A stretch of DNA of 64,000 nucleotides from Bifidobacterium breve (GCA_945878725.1 CAMCTY010000011.1:1-64000); one strand, 5' to 3'; numbered from the stretch's first letter, positions 9,400 through 18,828 are shown. The notes: a model not told the origin generated them from the sequence alone. Numbers and translations are program-made.

Positions 9400-10468
9400 C
9401 GGCACCGCCGAGCGATTCGAACACAAGGGACCAACCGTTCCTCTCGACCCCGAGCAACGCTCGCGCCTGATCATTGCCAAGGCGCGCACGCTTGTCGCCG
9501 ATCATCTCGGTGACTTGTCTGCTCCCGATTCTGAATTGATTGTCGGCTCGTTTCCTGGCGGTGCAACCGTCCGCGCCGGCACCCGTGGTTGGGTTCTTCT
9601 CGATGCCGGCGCTGAGCGCGGCTTCGGTGCAGCGCTCGCGTGGTCCCAACGCGAAGAACTCGAATCACTTGATGTCATTGCGGATTCCGAATCAGTGGCC
9701 GGAATCATGGCCCGTAGGGCAACGGCGTTCAGTGATCCGCCACGCATCTGGCAGGCCGTTGGCCGAAAATTGGTTGAAGCGGTTCCCGCAGAGATAGCGG
9801 CACCGGTTGAACCGCCATTCGTGGCGCGCCAACTGATCGGCATGCTTGTGGACGCCGGTGTCGAAGTCACTGTCGAACACGGAGAGATTCGCGGCGAACT
9901 ACGCGGTCTTGAAGTTGCACGCATTGTTGTGGATGACGGTGTCGCACGGATCGAAGTCGGCGTCGGCCGTCATGATCGCGAAGCATTCACGATGGTCCAC
10001 GGAAACCTCCCGACTCCGGACGCACTCGCATCGGTGGTGCAGAGCGTGGCGGTGCACCGACGTTTCGATGCCGAGGCGCACCCGTTGCGTCAGTTGGCTC
10101 CCGAGGCATGGCTTCGGTCGCGGATGATCGCCGAACCTTCGTTCGTGGGAGCGGCCGAATTGCGGCCGGTCGAACCTCCCATCCGCCGCGAGAGCGTGAA
10201 GGACACTCTTGCGGCTATGGCTTTTGGCGCTGATTCCGACGGTCGTCCGGTCATGGTCGCTTGCTCAGTCGGTATCGACCTTGATGTTGTTCCGTCGGCT
10301 GCCGATGCTCGCTTGGCCTTGGATCCCGAGGCACGACTCGTCATCGTCCTGCCCGAACGCGATAACCATCCGGTGACTCGGAAACTGGCTGCGTCACTTG
10401 TTCACCCGGCCGAGATCATTAGCGTTTCCGGTGACTGGCGCGTCTTTCCTGAGGATGTGACGCAATGA
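9350..10468 (+). CDS. Unrecognised conserved-looking protein between rpmE and prfA
   Basis: About 372 residues with clear coding character, but no family recognised. No ATG, GTG or TTG occurs in frame between the rpmE stop and well inside the protein; the nearest upstream starts are GTG 9350 and TTG 9341, both inside rpmE. Convincing protein sequence begins near [19 protein letters not shown] (from about 9437). Two similar-looking alpha/beta segments and a C-terminal stretch with [17 protein letters not shown] suggest a globular soluble protein; there are no membrane segments. Its stop overlaps the prfA start by four bases, so it is translationally coupled to release factor 1. A non-standard start or a sequencing error upstream cannot be excluded. 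Confidence 0.65.
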   Translation: MVVSRSSRSATAPAANSGTAERFEHKGPTVPLDPEQRSRLIIAKARTLVADHLGDLSAPDSELIVGSFPGGATVRAGTRGWVLLDAGAERGFGAALAWSQREELESLDVIADSESVAGIMARRATAFSDPPRIWQAVGRKLVEAVPAEIAAPVEPPFVARQLIGMLVDAGVEVTVEHGEIRGELRGLEVARIVVDDGVARIEVGVGRHDREAFTMVHGNLPTPDALASVVQSVAVHRRFDAEAHPLRQLAPEAWLRSRMIAEPSFVGAAELRPVEPPIRRESVKDTLAAMAFGADSDGRPVMVACSVGIDLDVVPSAADARLALDPEARLVIVLPERDNHPVTRKLAASLVHPAEIISVSGDWRVFPEDVTQ

Positions 10469-11538
10469 GCATGCTTGATCGACTTGACGATCTGGAACGC
10501 GAATTTTCTGAGGTCGAAGGTTCACTCGCCGATCCTGTGGTGATCGCTGACCAGAAGAAGTACGCCGACTTGAGTCGTCGTTATCGCGATCTTGGCGAAC
10601 TTGTTACCCGACTGCGCGATCTACGCGAGGCAACGGCGGATCTTGCCGCTGCCCGTGAGATGTACACCGATGCCGATGCCGAGGATCGCGAGATGCTTCG
10701 CGGCGAGATCGCATCTTCCGAAGCAGCGATGGAACGCCTTGATGAAGAGATCAAGGTTCTGCTTCTTCCCAAGGATCCGAATAACGATCGAAATGTCATC
10801 GTCGAGATCCGTGGTGCGGAAGGTGGCGAGGAAGCCAACCTGTTCGCCCGCGACCTCTTCGAGATGTATCGGTCGTTCGCTTCTCGAATCGGATGGAAAT
10901 TCGAGATCATGGATGCGCAAGCTTCAGATCTCGGGGGTTACAGCGATGTCACGTTCCGACTCGCTGGTGACGGCGTGTGGAGTCGCATGAAGCACGAAGG
11001 TGGCGTTCATCGTGTGCAACGGGTGCCGATCACAGAGAGTCAGGGCCGGGTACATACCTCGTCGGCCACGGTCACGGTATTGCCCGAAGCGGAAGAGGTC
11101 GATGTTCATCTCGACCCGAACGATCTGCGCGTCGACGTCTATCGCTCGTCGGGTCCCGGTGGTCAGTCGGTCAACACGACCGACTCGGCTGTTCGAATTA
11201 CCCACATCCCCACCGGTGTTGTCGTGGCCATGCAGGACGAGAAGAGTCAGATCCAGAACCGCGAGAAGGCGATGCGGGTCCTACGCAGTCGTCTTCTTCA
11301 GGCTGAGCAGGACAGGCAAGCGGCAGAAGCTTCAGGAGCGCGAAAGGCGCAGACCGGTGGCGGCGGCCGCTCGGAAAAGATCCGCACTTACAACTTCAAG
11401 GAGAACCGTCTCTCCGATCACCGCATCGGACTGACGCTTTACAAGCTCGACAAAATTCTCGGTGGGGACCTCGACGAGGTGGTTGACGCGTTGGTGGCCG
11501 ATGAACGGGCGACCCAACTCCGCGACCGCGAGGCATGA
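10465..11538 (+). CDS. prfA: Peptide chain release factor 1
   Basis: Recognises UAA and UAG in the ribosomal A site and triggers peptide release. The 357 residues include the GGQ motif at 232-234 in SSGPGGQSVNTTDSAV and the tripeptide anticodon region RVPITESQGR, where PIT (188-190) stands in for the more common PAT or PVT; an SPF motif, which would mark release factor 2, is absent. The start ATG overlaps the preceding stop, and the stop overlaps prmC by four bases, so RF1 and the enzyme that methylates its GGQ glutamine are coupled. Confidence 0.97.
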   Translation: MSMLDRLDDLEREFSEVEGSLADPVVIADQKKYADLSRRYRDLGELVTRLRDLREATADLAAAREMYTDADAEDREMLRGEIASSEAAMERLDEEIKVLLLPKDPNNDRNVIVEIRGAEGGEEANLFARDLFEMYRSFASRIGWKFEIMDAQASDLGGYSDVTFRLAGDGVWSRMKHEGGVHRVQRVPITESQGRVHTSSATVTVLPEAEEVDVHLDPNDLRVDVYRSSGPGGQSVNTTDSAVRITHIPTGVVVAMQDEKSQIQNREKAMRVLRSRLLQAEQDRQAAEASGARKAQTGGGGRSEKIRTYNFKENRLSDHRIGLTLYKLDKILGGDLDEVVDALVADERATQLRDREA

Positions 11539-12455
11539 GCAACGCCGACGGCACCATCACCTGGCGGCAATTGCACGCCGAGGCGGTTCGTCGACTCACT
11601 CATGATTCATTGGGCGATCCTGCCGAATGCGAAATGGATGCTCGAAGGATCATCGAGCGCGCTTCCGGGTTCGAGGGTGCCGATTATGTGCTCGGTCTCG
11701 ACGAGGCAGCTACCGAGCGCGGTGTCCACTATTTCGATGTCATGCTCGGGCGCCGGTTGACCGGCGAGCCGTTGCAATATGTCGTCGGCCGTTGGGGATT
11801 CCGCACGCTCGACCTGCTTGTCGATAAGCGCGTGCTCATCCCCCGACCAGAAACGGAGTCCGTTGCCGGCTGGGCGATTTCGGAACTGGAATTTCTCCGT
11901 CCCCACGCGGTTACGAACGAGCGCCGACTCCTAGCTGTCGATCTCGGCACCGGGTCGGGTGCAATCGGGTTAGCGATCGCTACGGAGTGCGCGCGTGTCG
12001 ACGTGTGGTTGACCGATGAGTCGCCAGAGGCTCTTGCGGTGGCCCAAGCAAATCTGACTGGCATAGGCGGGGCCGGAACCTCCGTTCGGATTGGGGTCGG
12101 CTCGTGGTTCGAAGCGCTTCCCGCGGAACTGGCCGGAACCGTCGATGTGATCGTTAGCAACCCGCCCTATGTTGCTGATGACGACGAACTGCCCTCCGTC
12201 GTGCGGGACTGGGAACCGGGAAGCGCGCTTTTTGCTGGCGTCGACGGACTCGACGATCTACGCGTCATTGTTGCTGAGGCATCCGCGTGGTTGCATCCGC
12301 GGGGCTCGTTGGTATTGGAAATGGCACCAATGCAGGTCGATGCTGTTGCCGACTTGGCGAGAAGCGCCGGCTTTGTCGATGTCGAGATTCGTTCTGATCT
12401 AACCGGTCGTAACCGGGGTGTCGTCGCCCGTCGAGTTCATCGAAACGGCGACTGA
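11535..12455 (+). CDS. prmC: Release factor glutamine N5-methyltransferase
   Basis: SAM-dependent enzyme that methylates the glutamine of the GGQ motif in RF1 and RF2. The 306 residues have a helical N-terminal substrate-binding domain, the SAM-binding VDLGTGSGAIGLAIA (136-150) and the catalytic NPPY at 209-212, all diagnostic for HemK/PrmC. Translationally coupled to prfA through a four-base overlap. Confidence 0.96.
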   Translation: MSNADGTITWRQLHAEAVRRLTHDSLGDPAECEMDARRIIERASGFEGADYVLGLDEAATERGVHYFDVMLGRRLTGEPLQYVVGRWGFRTLDLLVDKRVLIPRPETESVAGWAISELEFLRPHAVTNERRLLAVDLGTGSGAIGLAIATECARVDVWLTDESPEALAVAQANLTGIGGAGTSVRIGVGSWFEALPAELAGTVDVIVSNPPYVADDDELPSVVRDWEPGSALFAGVDGLDDLRVIVAEASAWLHPRGSLVLEMAPMQVDAVADLARSAGFVDVEIRSDLTGRNRGVVARRVHRNGD

Positions 12456-12457
12456 AC

Positions 12458-13291
12458 ATGCCTGTGTTCCTCGCTCTCCTCGCCTCACTTATCTGGGGAA
12501 CATCGGATTTCCTCGGCGGCACGGTGACCAAAAAACTGCCCGCCGTCACCACCCTGCTGTGGGCGAACCTGCTGGTGTTGCCGGGACTCTTGATCGTCAC
12601 GCTCGTCATCGGCGATCTGCAACTGACTCCCACAACGATCGGTTGGGGAATCGCCGCCGGGATCTCCGGCTCGCTTGGGATCTGTGCGCTGTATCAGGGC
12701 CTCGCTACGGGAGTCATGGGCGTTGTGGCCCCGATCGCAAGTACCTCAGTGGTTCTCCCCGTCATCGTCGGGGTAGTCACTGGCGAATCGATTGGAGCGG
12801 TCCGCGGTTTTGGGATCGCGATGGCCATAGGTGGAATCGTCCTCGCCGGGGGACCATCGGTCCGCGAATTCCGGTCAGGCGGTCATCGCCCTCTCCTGTT
12901 CGCAGGGGCCGCGGCCATCCTCATCGGAATCTTTCTCATTGCCATGGCGAACGGAAGTCAGGAGAGCGCGCTCTCAACCCTGTTGGTTATGAGAATCACG
13001 GATGTGGGATTACTGCTGCCGATGGTGTTGATTCTCGGCCTCACCCGGGTCCCCGGTCGGGCGGTGCTTCCTTCCATCGCATTCATTGGCGCGGCTGATC
13101 TTGCCGCCAACGCGCTCTACGGGTTCGCCGTACACGGATCGGAAATGGCAATCACCGCTGTGCTCGTATCGCTCTATCCGGTGGTCACCTTGTTGATGGC
13201 CCGACGAATTAATCAGGAACGATTGAACCGCGAGCAGATGATTGGCGTGACTCTCGCCATGATCGGTGTTGCCGCAGTCGTGCTTGGCTGA
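12458..13291 (+). CDS. EamA-family (drug/metabolite superfamily) transporter
   Basis: 277-residue membrane protein with about ten hydrophobic helices in two halves, each starting with the EamA-like pattern (first half LALLASLIWGTSDFLGG). Members export or import amino acids, nucleotides or other metabolites; no substrate can be assigned. It begins two bases after the prmC stop and probably shares its transcript. The end of the gene is duplicated: a 14-base segment carrying the stop codon recurs 17 bases downstream. Confidence 0.85.
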   Translation: MPVFLALLASLIWGTSDFLGGTVTKKLPAVTTLLWANLLVLPGLLIVTLVIGDLQLTPTTIGWGIAAGISGSLGICALYQGLATGVMGVVAPIASTSVVLPVIVGVVTGESIGAVRGFGIAMAIGGIVLAGGPSVREFRSGGHRPLLFAGAAAILIGIFLIAMANGSQESALSTLLVMRITDVGLLLPMVLILGLTRVPGRAVLPSIAFIGAADLAANALYGFAVHGSEMAITAVLVSLYPVVTLLMARRINQERLNREQMIGVTLAMIGVAAVVLG

Positions 13292-13316
13292 CGAACTTGC
13301 TCGGCTGACGAACTTG
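13286..13316 (+). repeat. 17-base tandem duplication spanning a stop codon
   Basis: GGCTGACGAACTTG occurs at 13286-13299 and again at 13303-13316, a period of 17 bases. The first copy holds the TGA stop of the EamA gene. The second copy is in the short convergent gap before the menB stop. It looks like a recent slippage or tandem duplication event. Confidence 0.85.
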
Positions 13317-13330
13317 AGGATTCCCGAGAT

Positions 13331-14233
13331 TCAGTAGTGCCAGGGATAGTCGGACCAATCTGGATCGCGTTTTTCGAGGAAGGAATCACGACCCTCTGCG
13401 GCTTCGTCGGTCATGTAGGCAAGGCGCGTCGCTTCGCCGGCAAAAACCTGTTGGCCGACTAGGCCGTCATCGATGAGATTGAACGAGAACTTCAACATCC
13501 GCTGGGCGGTCGGGCTCTTTGCGTTGATCATCGCACCCCATTCGAGCGCGACCTTTTCGAGATCGGCATGCGGCACGACTTCGTTGACCATGCCCATCCG
13601 GTAGGCCTGTTCGGCGCTGTACTCGCGACCAAGGAAAAAGATCTCGCGCGCGAACTTCTGACCAACCTGTCGTGCGAGATAGGCGGATCCGAATCCACCG
13701 TCGAAACTCGCAACGTCGGCATCGGTCTGCTTGAAGCGGGCGTGTTCCTCGCTGGCGATGGTGAGATCGGCGACGACGTGGAGGCTGTGCCCACCGCCGG
13801 CCGCCCAGCCGGGAACAACCGCAATCACGATCTTGGGCATGAAGCGGATGAGGCGTTGCACCTCGAGTATGTGGAGGCGACCCGTGCGGCCCGGATCGAT
13901 TGAGGCAGCGGTCTCGCCTTCGGCATAGCGGTAACCGTCACGCCCCCGGATACGCTGATCTCCGCCTGAACAAAATGCCCAGCCGCCGTCTTTCGGCGAG
14001 GGCCCGTTACCGGTGAGCAGCACGCAACCGACGTCGCTTGATTGGCGGGCATGGTCGAGAACGCGGAACAACTCGTCGACTGTCTGAGGTCGGAAGGCAT
14101 TCCGGATCTCGGGCCGGTTGAAGGCGATCCGAACCGTCCCCTGATCGACGGCACGGTGGTAGGTGATGTCGGTGAGGTCGGAAAAACCGGGGACGTCTCG
14201 CCAAGAAGCGGCATCGAAGAGTTCGGAAATCAT
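13331..14233 (-). CDS. menB: 1,4-dihydroxy-2-naphthoyl-CoA synthase
   Basis: Crotonase-fold enzyme that closes the second ring in menaquinone synthesis. The 300 residues contain GGDQRIRGRDGY, the oxyanion loop PGWAAGGGHSLHVV (141-154) and QTDADVASFDGGFGS. D171 occupies the position where E. coli MenB has a glycine that recruits bicarbonate, so this is the Asp-containing, bicarbonate-independent form as in Mycobacterium tuberculosis. The second of two adjacent ATGs (14233) is chosen because GGAG lies five bases upstream. No other men gene is in the window. The EamA gene converges on it. Confidence 0.95.
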   Translation of the reverse strand: MISELFDAASWRDVPGFSDLTDITYHRAVDQGTVRIAFNRPEIRNAFRPQTVDELFRVLDHARQSSDVGCVLLTGNGPSPKDGGWAFCSGGDQRIRGRDGYRYAEGETAASIDPGRTGRLHILEVQRLIRFMPKIVIAVVPGWAAGGGHSLHVVADLTIASEEHARFKQTDADVASFDGGFGSAYLARQVGQKFAREIFFLGREYSAEQAYRMGMVNEVVPHADLEKVALEWGAMINAKSPTAQRMLKFSFNLIDDGLVGQQVFAGEATRLAYMTDEAAEGRDSFLEKRDPDWSDYPWHY

Positions 14234-14340
14234 CATTTCTCCAGTCATTGCGCAATGCTTTGGGCATACCATCCTCGCGGACGGAGACAACCGTCGAAGC
14301 GGACGGGCGATTCCGTTCAACAAATGATCCCGGGGGACCA

Positions 14341-14769
14341 ATGTTCGGGAAGCGTACAAAAGCGGAAAATGGGGCGAAACGCCTTCGTGGACTGGCATTT
14401 TTCGAGGGATTCACCGATGCCGATCTCGATCGGATCGCCGAACTGGCTGAATCGGTCGAAGCCGAATCCGGAGCCGTCTTGATGGAACAGGGACGGGTCG
14501 GGCAGGAGTGCTACATCATCGAAAGCGGCCAGGCGGGTGTTTTTGTCGCCGAGGAGCATGTCGTGACGCTCGGCCCGGGGTCGATGGTTGGAGAGATGGC
14601 ACTGTTGGATCACCGTCCGAGGACGGCCACGGTCGTCACCGAAACACCCGCACGATTGCTTGCGTTCGACACCAAGGCGTTCAGACAATTGCTCAGCGAG
14701 ATGCCGAAGGCTGAGGAGCGGATCCACGCGTTGTTGGCCGATCGGTTGAAGGCAAACCAAGCCGACTGA
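14341..14769 (+). CDS. Stand-alone cyclic nucleotide-binding domain protein
   Basis: 142 residues made almost entirely of one cNMP-binding beta-roll. The phosphate-binding cassette GSMVGEMALLDHRPRTATV carries the glutamate and arginine that contact the cyclic nucleotide in CRP-like proteins. No helix-turn-helix, kinase or channel part is attached, so it is not a transcription factor itself; it may act by protein contact. A GGGGGA stretch just upstream of the ATG at 14341 serves as ribosome binding site. It is divergent from menB (107-base gap) and converges on the thiolase-like gene. Confidence 0.85.
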   Translation: MFGKRTKAENGAKRLRGLAFFEGFTDADLDRIAELAESVEAESGAVLMEQGRVGQECYIIESGQAGVFVAEEHVVTLGPGSMVGEMALLDHRPRTATVVTETPARLLAFDTKAFRQLLSEMPKAEERIHALLADRLKANQAD

Positions 14770-14790
14770 ACATCGGCCGGCTGGGCCGGT

Positions 14791-16320
14791 TCAGGCTGGT
14801 TCGATGACTCCGGTCGACGAGCGCAGCGCCGACATCCCGACAACCTCGGCGTTTTCGATCGTGTGCATGAACACCGGATCTGTCGATGCGCCCCAGGTGC
14901 GATCGCCGGCCGGAGTGCGGGCGGCGACGAGAGCATGGGTGGGGCCGTTGCGATCGTGTACGACCGTTGCGGCTTCGATGGTCACGGCCCCGATCCAGTC
15001 ATCGTTCAGTTCGACGAAGGGCAGTGCATCGACCTCGGCTTGGGGTTCGCTGTGGGTGTAACCACCCGAAACAGGAGCATTGGTCGACATGACGAGAACA
15101 GCATGCTCGGTGGTGTAGCCGCCGTTAGCGGTGCACATGCCGATTGATCCGCGGTCGGCTCGCAGCACGTTGACCATCGTGGCGATTCCGTGGCTCGCAT
15201 AGTCGTTCCATGGTCCTCCGGCGAAACTCATCCCGCCGGTGACGGTGAGAGGCAGTCGAGCCCCGATGCCACCCCATCCGCGGCCAGCAACGGCGTTCGG
15301 TTCGATCAAGCCGAGTTCGATGGCCCCAATCTGTACCGCGGCAGGGAAACACGAATACAGATCCGCGTGGTCAACATCGTCGGCAGTAATCCCTGCCGAC
15401 GCGAATGCATCGCGTCCGGCCAGTCGCAATGCTGGCGATGAACACAGATCGGCCCGGTTGGACACGTTCCAGTGGTCGACGGCTTCGGCGCCAGCATGAA
15501 GGAAGACCCAACGGTCTCGGGAGATTCCGAGTCGTTCAGCGGCAGCGACCGAGGTGAGGATGAGCCCTGATCCTTGGTTGACCTGATTGTTAGAACAGAG
15601 TCGCTTTGTGTAGGGAGACGAAATCATCCGGTTGTCCGGTGTGACGTCGGAGATCTGCTCCGGGGTGAATCCGCTTTGGATTGCCGCGTAAGGATTCTCG
15701 ACAGCGACAGCAGCAAACGCCGACCAGAGGATTCCGAGTCGCGAGCGGTGTTCGTCGACGGACAGTCCGAGCCGAGCGCGTAGTGCTGTCTCGAACAGTG
15801 GGTAGACGTGAACGGGCATCACCACACCGCGGGCAGATTCCACTTCACTGGCGAGGGGGCGTTCATCGCCGATGGTCTCGGCCGGGGGAGTGTCGGCGGG
15901 TTGCACGGTCCAGTCGGGCCGGAGTCCGTCGGCTTTGAGACGTGAGACCGTTCGCGTGGCCTCACCACCGCAAATGAGCACCACATCGAGTGACCCGCTC
16001 TGGATCTCGGCGGCCGCTCTCGCCACCATGACTCCGGCAAGGTTGCCGCCCATGACTGATGTGGCCATGTGGGTCGGCGAGGAACCAATGCGACGGGCGA
16101 CCTCGAGCGGAGCGTTCGCATAGCGCCAGCTGAGTTGGTTCACGGTTCGGATCGAGTCCGCTGCCGCAAGGAGTCCGGTGACGCCAGCGTCGGCTTCGGC
16201 CAGACGCAGTGCTTCAGCCATGAGCTCAACCGGTTCACGTGGGTCGGCGGAAACCTCCCGGATTGTCAGTTGTCCGGTTCCGACGATGATCGGGAGTCGT
16301 GGATCGAGACGCTCGCTCAT
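14791..16320 (-). CDS. SCP-x-type thiolase-like (acetyl-CoA acetyltransferase family) protein
   Basis: 509 residues with a thiolase core and an extra C-terminal domain of about 90 residues, as in the thiolase-like proteins common in mycobacteria and Acidimicrobiia. The core shows DLYSCFPAAV (320-329, in place of the NEAFA loop), YASHGIATM with H377, and GMCTANGGY with C396. The usual nucleophilic-cysteine loop (CxSG) is replaced by VMGGNLAG around 89-96, so ordinary thiolysis through that cysteine is doubtful. It probably acts on an acyl-CoA from sterol, fatty-acid or polyketide breakdown (inference). Its ATG overlaps the stop of the upstream GT39 gene by four bases. Confidence 0.82.
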   Translation of the reverse strand: MSERLDPRLPIIVGTGQLTIREVSADPREPVELMAEALRLAEADAGVTGLLAAADSIRTVNQLSWRYANAPLEVARRIGSSPTHMATSVMGGNLAGVMVARAAAEIQSGSLDVVLICGGEATRTVSRLKADGLRPDWTVQPADTPPAETIGDERPLASEVESARGVVMPVHVYPLFETALRARLGLSVDEHRSRLGILWSAFAAVAVENPYAAIQSGFTPEQISDVTPDNRMISSPYTKRLCSNNQVNQGSGLILTSVAAAERLGISRDRWVFLHAGAEAVDHWNVSNRADLCSSPALRLAGRDAFASAGITADDVDHADLYSCFPAAVQIGAIELGLIEPNAVAGRGWGGIGARLPLTVTGGMSFAGGPWNDYASHGIATMVNVLRADRGSIGMCTANGGYTTEHAVLVMSTNAPVSGGYTHSEPQAEVDALPFVELNDDWIGAVTIEAATVVHDRNGPTHALVAARTPAGDRTWGASTDPVFMHTIENAEVVGMSALRSSTGVIEPA

Positions 16321-17789
16321 AGCGAGGGAGAAGTAGAGCTCTCCGAAGCTGATTCCACAACCTGAGTTGGAGCAGTTTCAGTTTCAGCGGCGGTGTCGTC
16401 TGATGATCGCTTTCGCCATCGATTCACGATGGCATCGATGGCGATGCCGGCGAGAACGACAATGGCGACTTCCGCCGGCGTCCGGAATCGAGTGGTGCCG
16501 TAGGACGTAGCCGCAGTAATCGTCACGATCACGAACATCGAGAGAAGCGGCCAGGGCCAGACCTTGCGACGGAATAGAACAACCGCACCACCGATCGCCA
16601 GTGTCAGGAATGCGTAGTACTGAGCGAGACCGATTCGGCTGAGAGCGGGCGGTCGGTCATCAAACGTATCCAAATCGACGTGTTGCAGAGGCCGATAGAG
16701 ACCCCACTGCCGGCCAACTCGCGCCATCACAACAACTGGAACCCGACTCTTGTGGGTAGAGATGTAGTCGAGACCACGCTTACGCAAGAGGACCTCGTCA
16801 AGCGACTGGTCGGGTTCGTCCGGGGCAGGAGCCAGGCACGGGAAGTACCAGTAGCCGAGAAGGTTGCCGTAATAGGTCTGATCACAGTTCGCGTAGGTAA
16901 GGGTGATCCCCACCCCAGTCGACAGCGTCACGGGCTTCTCGAATGTCGTGAGATTCCTGATGACCCATGGGGCCATCACCGCTCCGGCGAGTGCACCGAT
17001 AGCGATAGTTCGCAACAGAAACGGACGCCACTCGCGCGAAACGCGCCATGCGACGAACGGGATGACGAGGGGGATGTAGAGCAGCAGTTCGGCGCGGGTG
17101 AGCACCGTTGCTCCGGTGGCTATCCCGAGGAAAACGAGGTTTCGGCGAGAGGGGTCGGAAAGATAGCGATAGGTCAGAAGGAGAAGCGTTGCCGTGGCGG
17201 TTATGGCGCTCGTTTCTGACATCACGAGCGCATCATTGATCCAGATATAGACGTAGATGCTCGCAAGGAAGGCGGCGATGAGGCCGGCTCTTTCGTTGGC
17301 GAGGCGTCGACCAAGAAGACCGATGATGGCGATTGAGGCGACTCCGAGGAAACAACTCGCCAATTGATGGGCAAGGACGCCATTGAGTCCAACGACGGAG
17401 AACCCGGCGAGGTAGATCATGTAAAGCGGAGGATGATCAGCGGAGTCGAACCTGACTCCATCGGTGTAGATGAAGCGAATCGGGGAGATGAACCCCTCGC
17501 CGTCAGCGAGGAGGTTCGCTCCGTCGTGGTACACGAGAGCATCGCCACAGATGTTGTCGGGAGTTCGACCGATGAAGTATGTCGTCCTCCCGGTTACCTC
17601 CTCGAGGGAACTTGCCTCCGAGGGAGAGCCTTCCTCCGCAAGCGAACCTTTCTCAAGCCACGATGCCGCGCACGGTGATACGTCGGGTTTGAAAAAGGCA
17701 ACGTATGACACTCGGATCGTTGCGCCGAGAAAACAGATCAGCGCGAGAACCGTCAGGAACCTTCGAGTGGGTCGGGATGGCGCTGGCAT
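16317..17789 (-). CDS. Membrane glycosyltransferase, GT39/ArnT-like
   Basis: 490 residues with one N-terminal helix, an external loop and roughly ten further hydrophobic helices. The first external loop holds acidic residues followed by DSADHPPLYMIYLAG, resembling the conserved Asp-rich first loop and HPPLY motif of the PMT/ArnT (GT39/GT83) fold, which uses polyprenyl-phosphate sugars on the outer face of the membrane. The acceptor is unknown. The ATG at 17789 gives a basic N-terminus (MPAPSRPTRRF) before the first helix. It is divergent from the epimerase gene, linking it to the surface-glycan cluster, yet it is coupled downstream to the thiolase-like gene by a four-base overlap. Confidence 0.75.
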   Translation of the reverse strand: MPAPSRPTRRFLTVLALICFLGATIRVSYVAFFKPDVSPCAASWLEKGSLAEEGSPSEASSLEEVTGRTTYFIGRTPDNICGDALVYHDGANLLADGEGFISPIRFIYTDGVRFDSADHPPLYMIYLAGFSVVGLNGVLAHQLASCFLGVASIAIIGLLGRRLANERAGLIAAFLASIYVYIWINDALVMSETSAITATATLLLLTYRYLSDPSRRNLVFLGIATGATVLTRAELLLYIPLVIPFVAWRVSREWRPFLLRTIAIGALAGAVMAPWVIRNLTTFEKPVTLSTGVGITLTYANCDQTYYGNLLGYWYFPCLAPAPDEPDQSLDEVLLRKRGLDYISTHKSRVPVVVMARVGRQWGLYRPLQHVDLDTFDDRPPALSRIGLAQYYAFLTLAIGGAVVLFRRKVWPWPLLSMFVIVTITAATSYGTTRFRTPAEVAIVVLAGIAIDAIVNRWRKRSSDDTAAETETAPTQVVESASESSTSPSL

Positions 17790-17831
17790 CGTCGGCGAGC
17801 CTACTGCGAGTCTGAAAGCCGGAACCTTGAC

Positions 17832-17837
17832 TACTGT
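17832..17837 (+). promoter_or_regulatory. Candidate -10 box of a leaderless transcript (epimerase gene)
   Basis: TACTGT (TANNNT) ends seven bases before the GTG start at 17845 and no Shine-Dalgarno sequence lies between. The whole divergent gap to the GT39 gene is 55 bases. Confidence 0.38.
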
Positions 17838-17844
17838 TGACTTC

Positions 17845-18828
17845 GTGCGAATCCTCGTGACCGGCGGAGCCGGCTTTATCGGCTCGAACCTGGTTGACCT
17901 TCTGCTTACTGAAGGCCATGAGGTAAAGGTCATCGACGATCTCTCGACGGGTCGTCGCTCGAACCTCGCCCATCTCGACGGATCGATCGAGTTTCATGAA
18001 GGCTCGATTCTTGATACCGATCTGGTGTCGCAGATTGTCGAGGGCACCGATCTGGTGTTCCATCTCGCCGCGGCGGTCGGTGTGCGGAACATCGTGGAAG
18101 CGCCACTCAAATCGATTCGAACGAATGTTGATGGCACCGAAAGCGTTCTCGAGGCCTGCGTCCGTCACGACACTCGGGTCCTTCTTGCGTCGACCTCGGA
18201 GATCTACGGCAAAGCGGCGAAATTTCCGATGAGTGAGGACGATGACCGCGTCATCGGACCAACCCACATCTCCCGTTGGTCGTACAGCACGTCGAAAGCG
18301 CTCGATGAACATCTCGCGTTCGCCTACGCCGCGGAGCGGGGTCTACGGATGTCGATCGTGCGCTATTTCAATACCTACGGGCCACGACTCCACGCAAACG
18401 GATACGGCTCGGTCGTTGCCAGCATGACGTCGCAGGCACTTGCTAACGCCCCGATCGTCATCCACGGCGACGGCAATCAAACTCGGTGCTTCGGATTTGT
18501 GGGTGACACCATCCGAGGCACGTACCTTGCGGGGACACTCGACGGGGCTCTTGGGCAAGCTTTCAATATTGGTGCGTCGACCGAGATCTCCATCAACGAA
18601 CTTGCGGCGCGGATTTGTCGGGCCGCTGGTTCGTCGAGCGAGATCTCGCATATCTCGTACGACGAGGCCTACGGGCCTGGATTCGAGGATCCCAAGCGAC
18701 GGGTGCCCGACGTGACCAAGGCCGCCGAGAAACTCGGATGGACTCCCCAGGTATCGCTCGACGATGGACTTCCGATCACGGTCAATTGGTGGCGTGACAA
18801 CAACGATCAACTGGCGGCGACGCGATGA
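17845..18828 (+). CDS. NAD-dependent sugar-nucleotide epimerase/dehydratase
   Basis: Extended short-chain dehydrogenase of 327 residues. It has the NAD-binding GGAGFIGSNL (7-16), D31 for the ribose, the active-site pair Y147-x3-K151 in SYSTSK, and RYFNTYGPR of UDP-sugar epimerases and decarboxylases. Likely acts on a UDP- or dTDP-linked sugar for surface polysaccharide; C4-epimerase and UDP-glucuronate decarboxylase are both possible, and a dehydrogenase that could make the uronic acid is directly downstream with a four-base overlap. The GTG at 17845 begins right at the Rossmann fold, so an earlier start is unlikely. Confidence 0.85.
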   Translation: MRILVTGGAGFIGSNLVDLLLTEGHEVKVIDDLSTGRRSNLAHLDGSIEFHEGSILDTDLVSQIVEGTDLVFHLAAAVGVRNIVEAPLKSIRTNVDGTESVLEACVRHDTRVLLASTSEIYGKAAKFPMSEDDDRVIGPTHISRWSYSTSKALDEHLAFAYAAERGLRMSIVRYFNTYGPRLHANGYGSVVASMTSQALANAPIVIHGDGNQTRCFGFVGDTIRGTYLAGTLDGALGQAFNIGASTEISINELAARICRAAGSSSEISHISYDEAYGPGFEDPKRRVPDVTKAAEKLGWTPQVSLDDGLPITVNWWRDNNDQLAATR

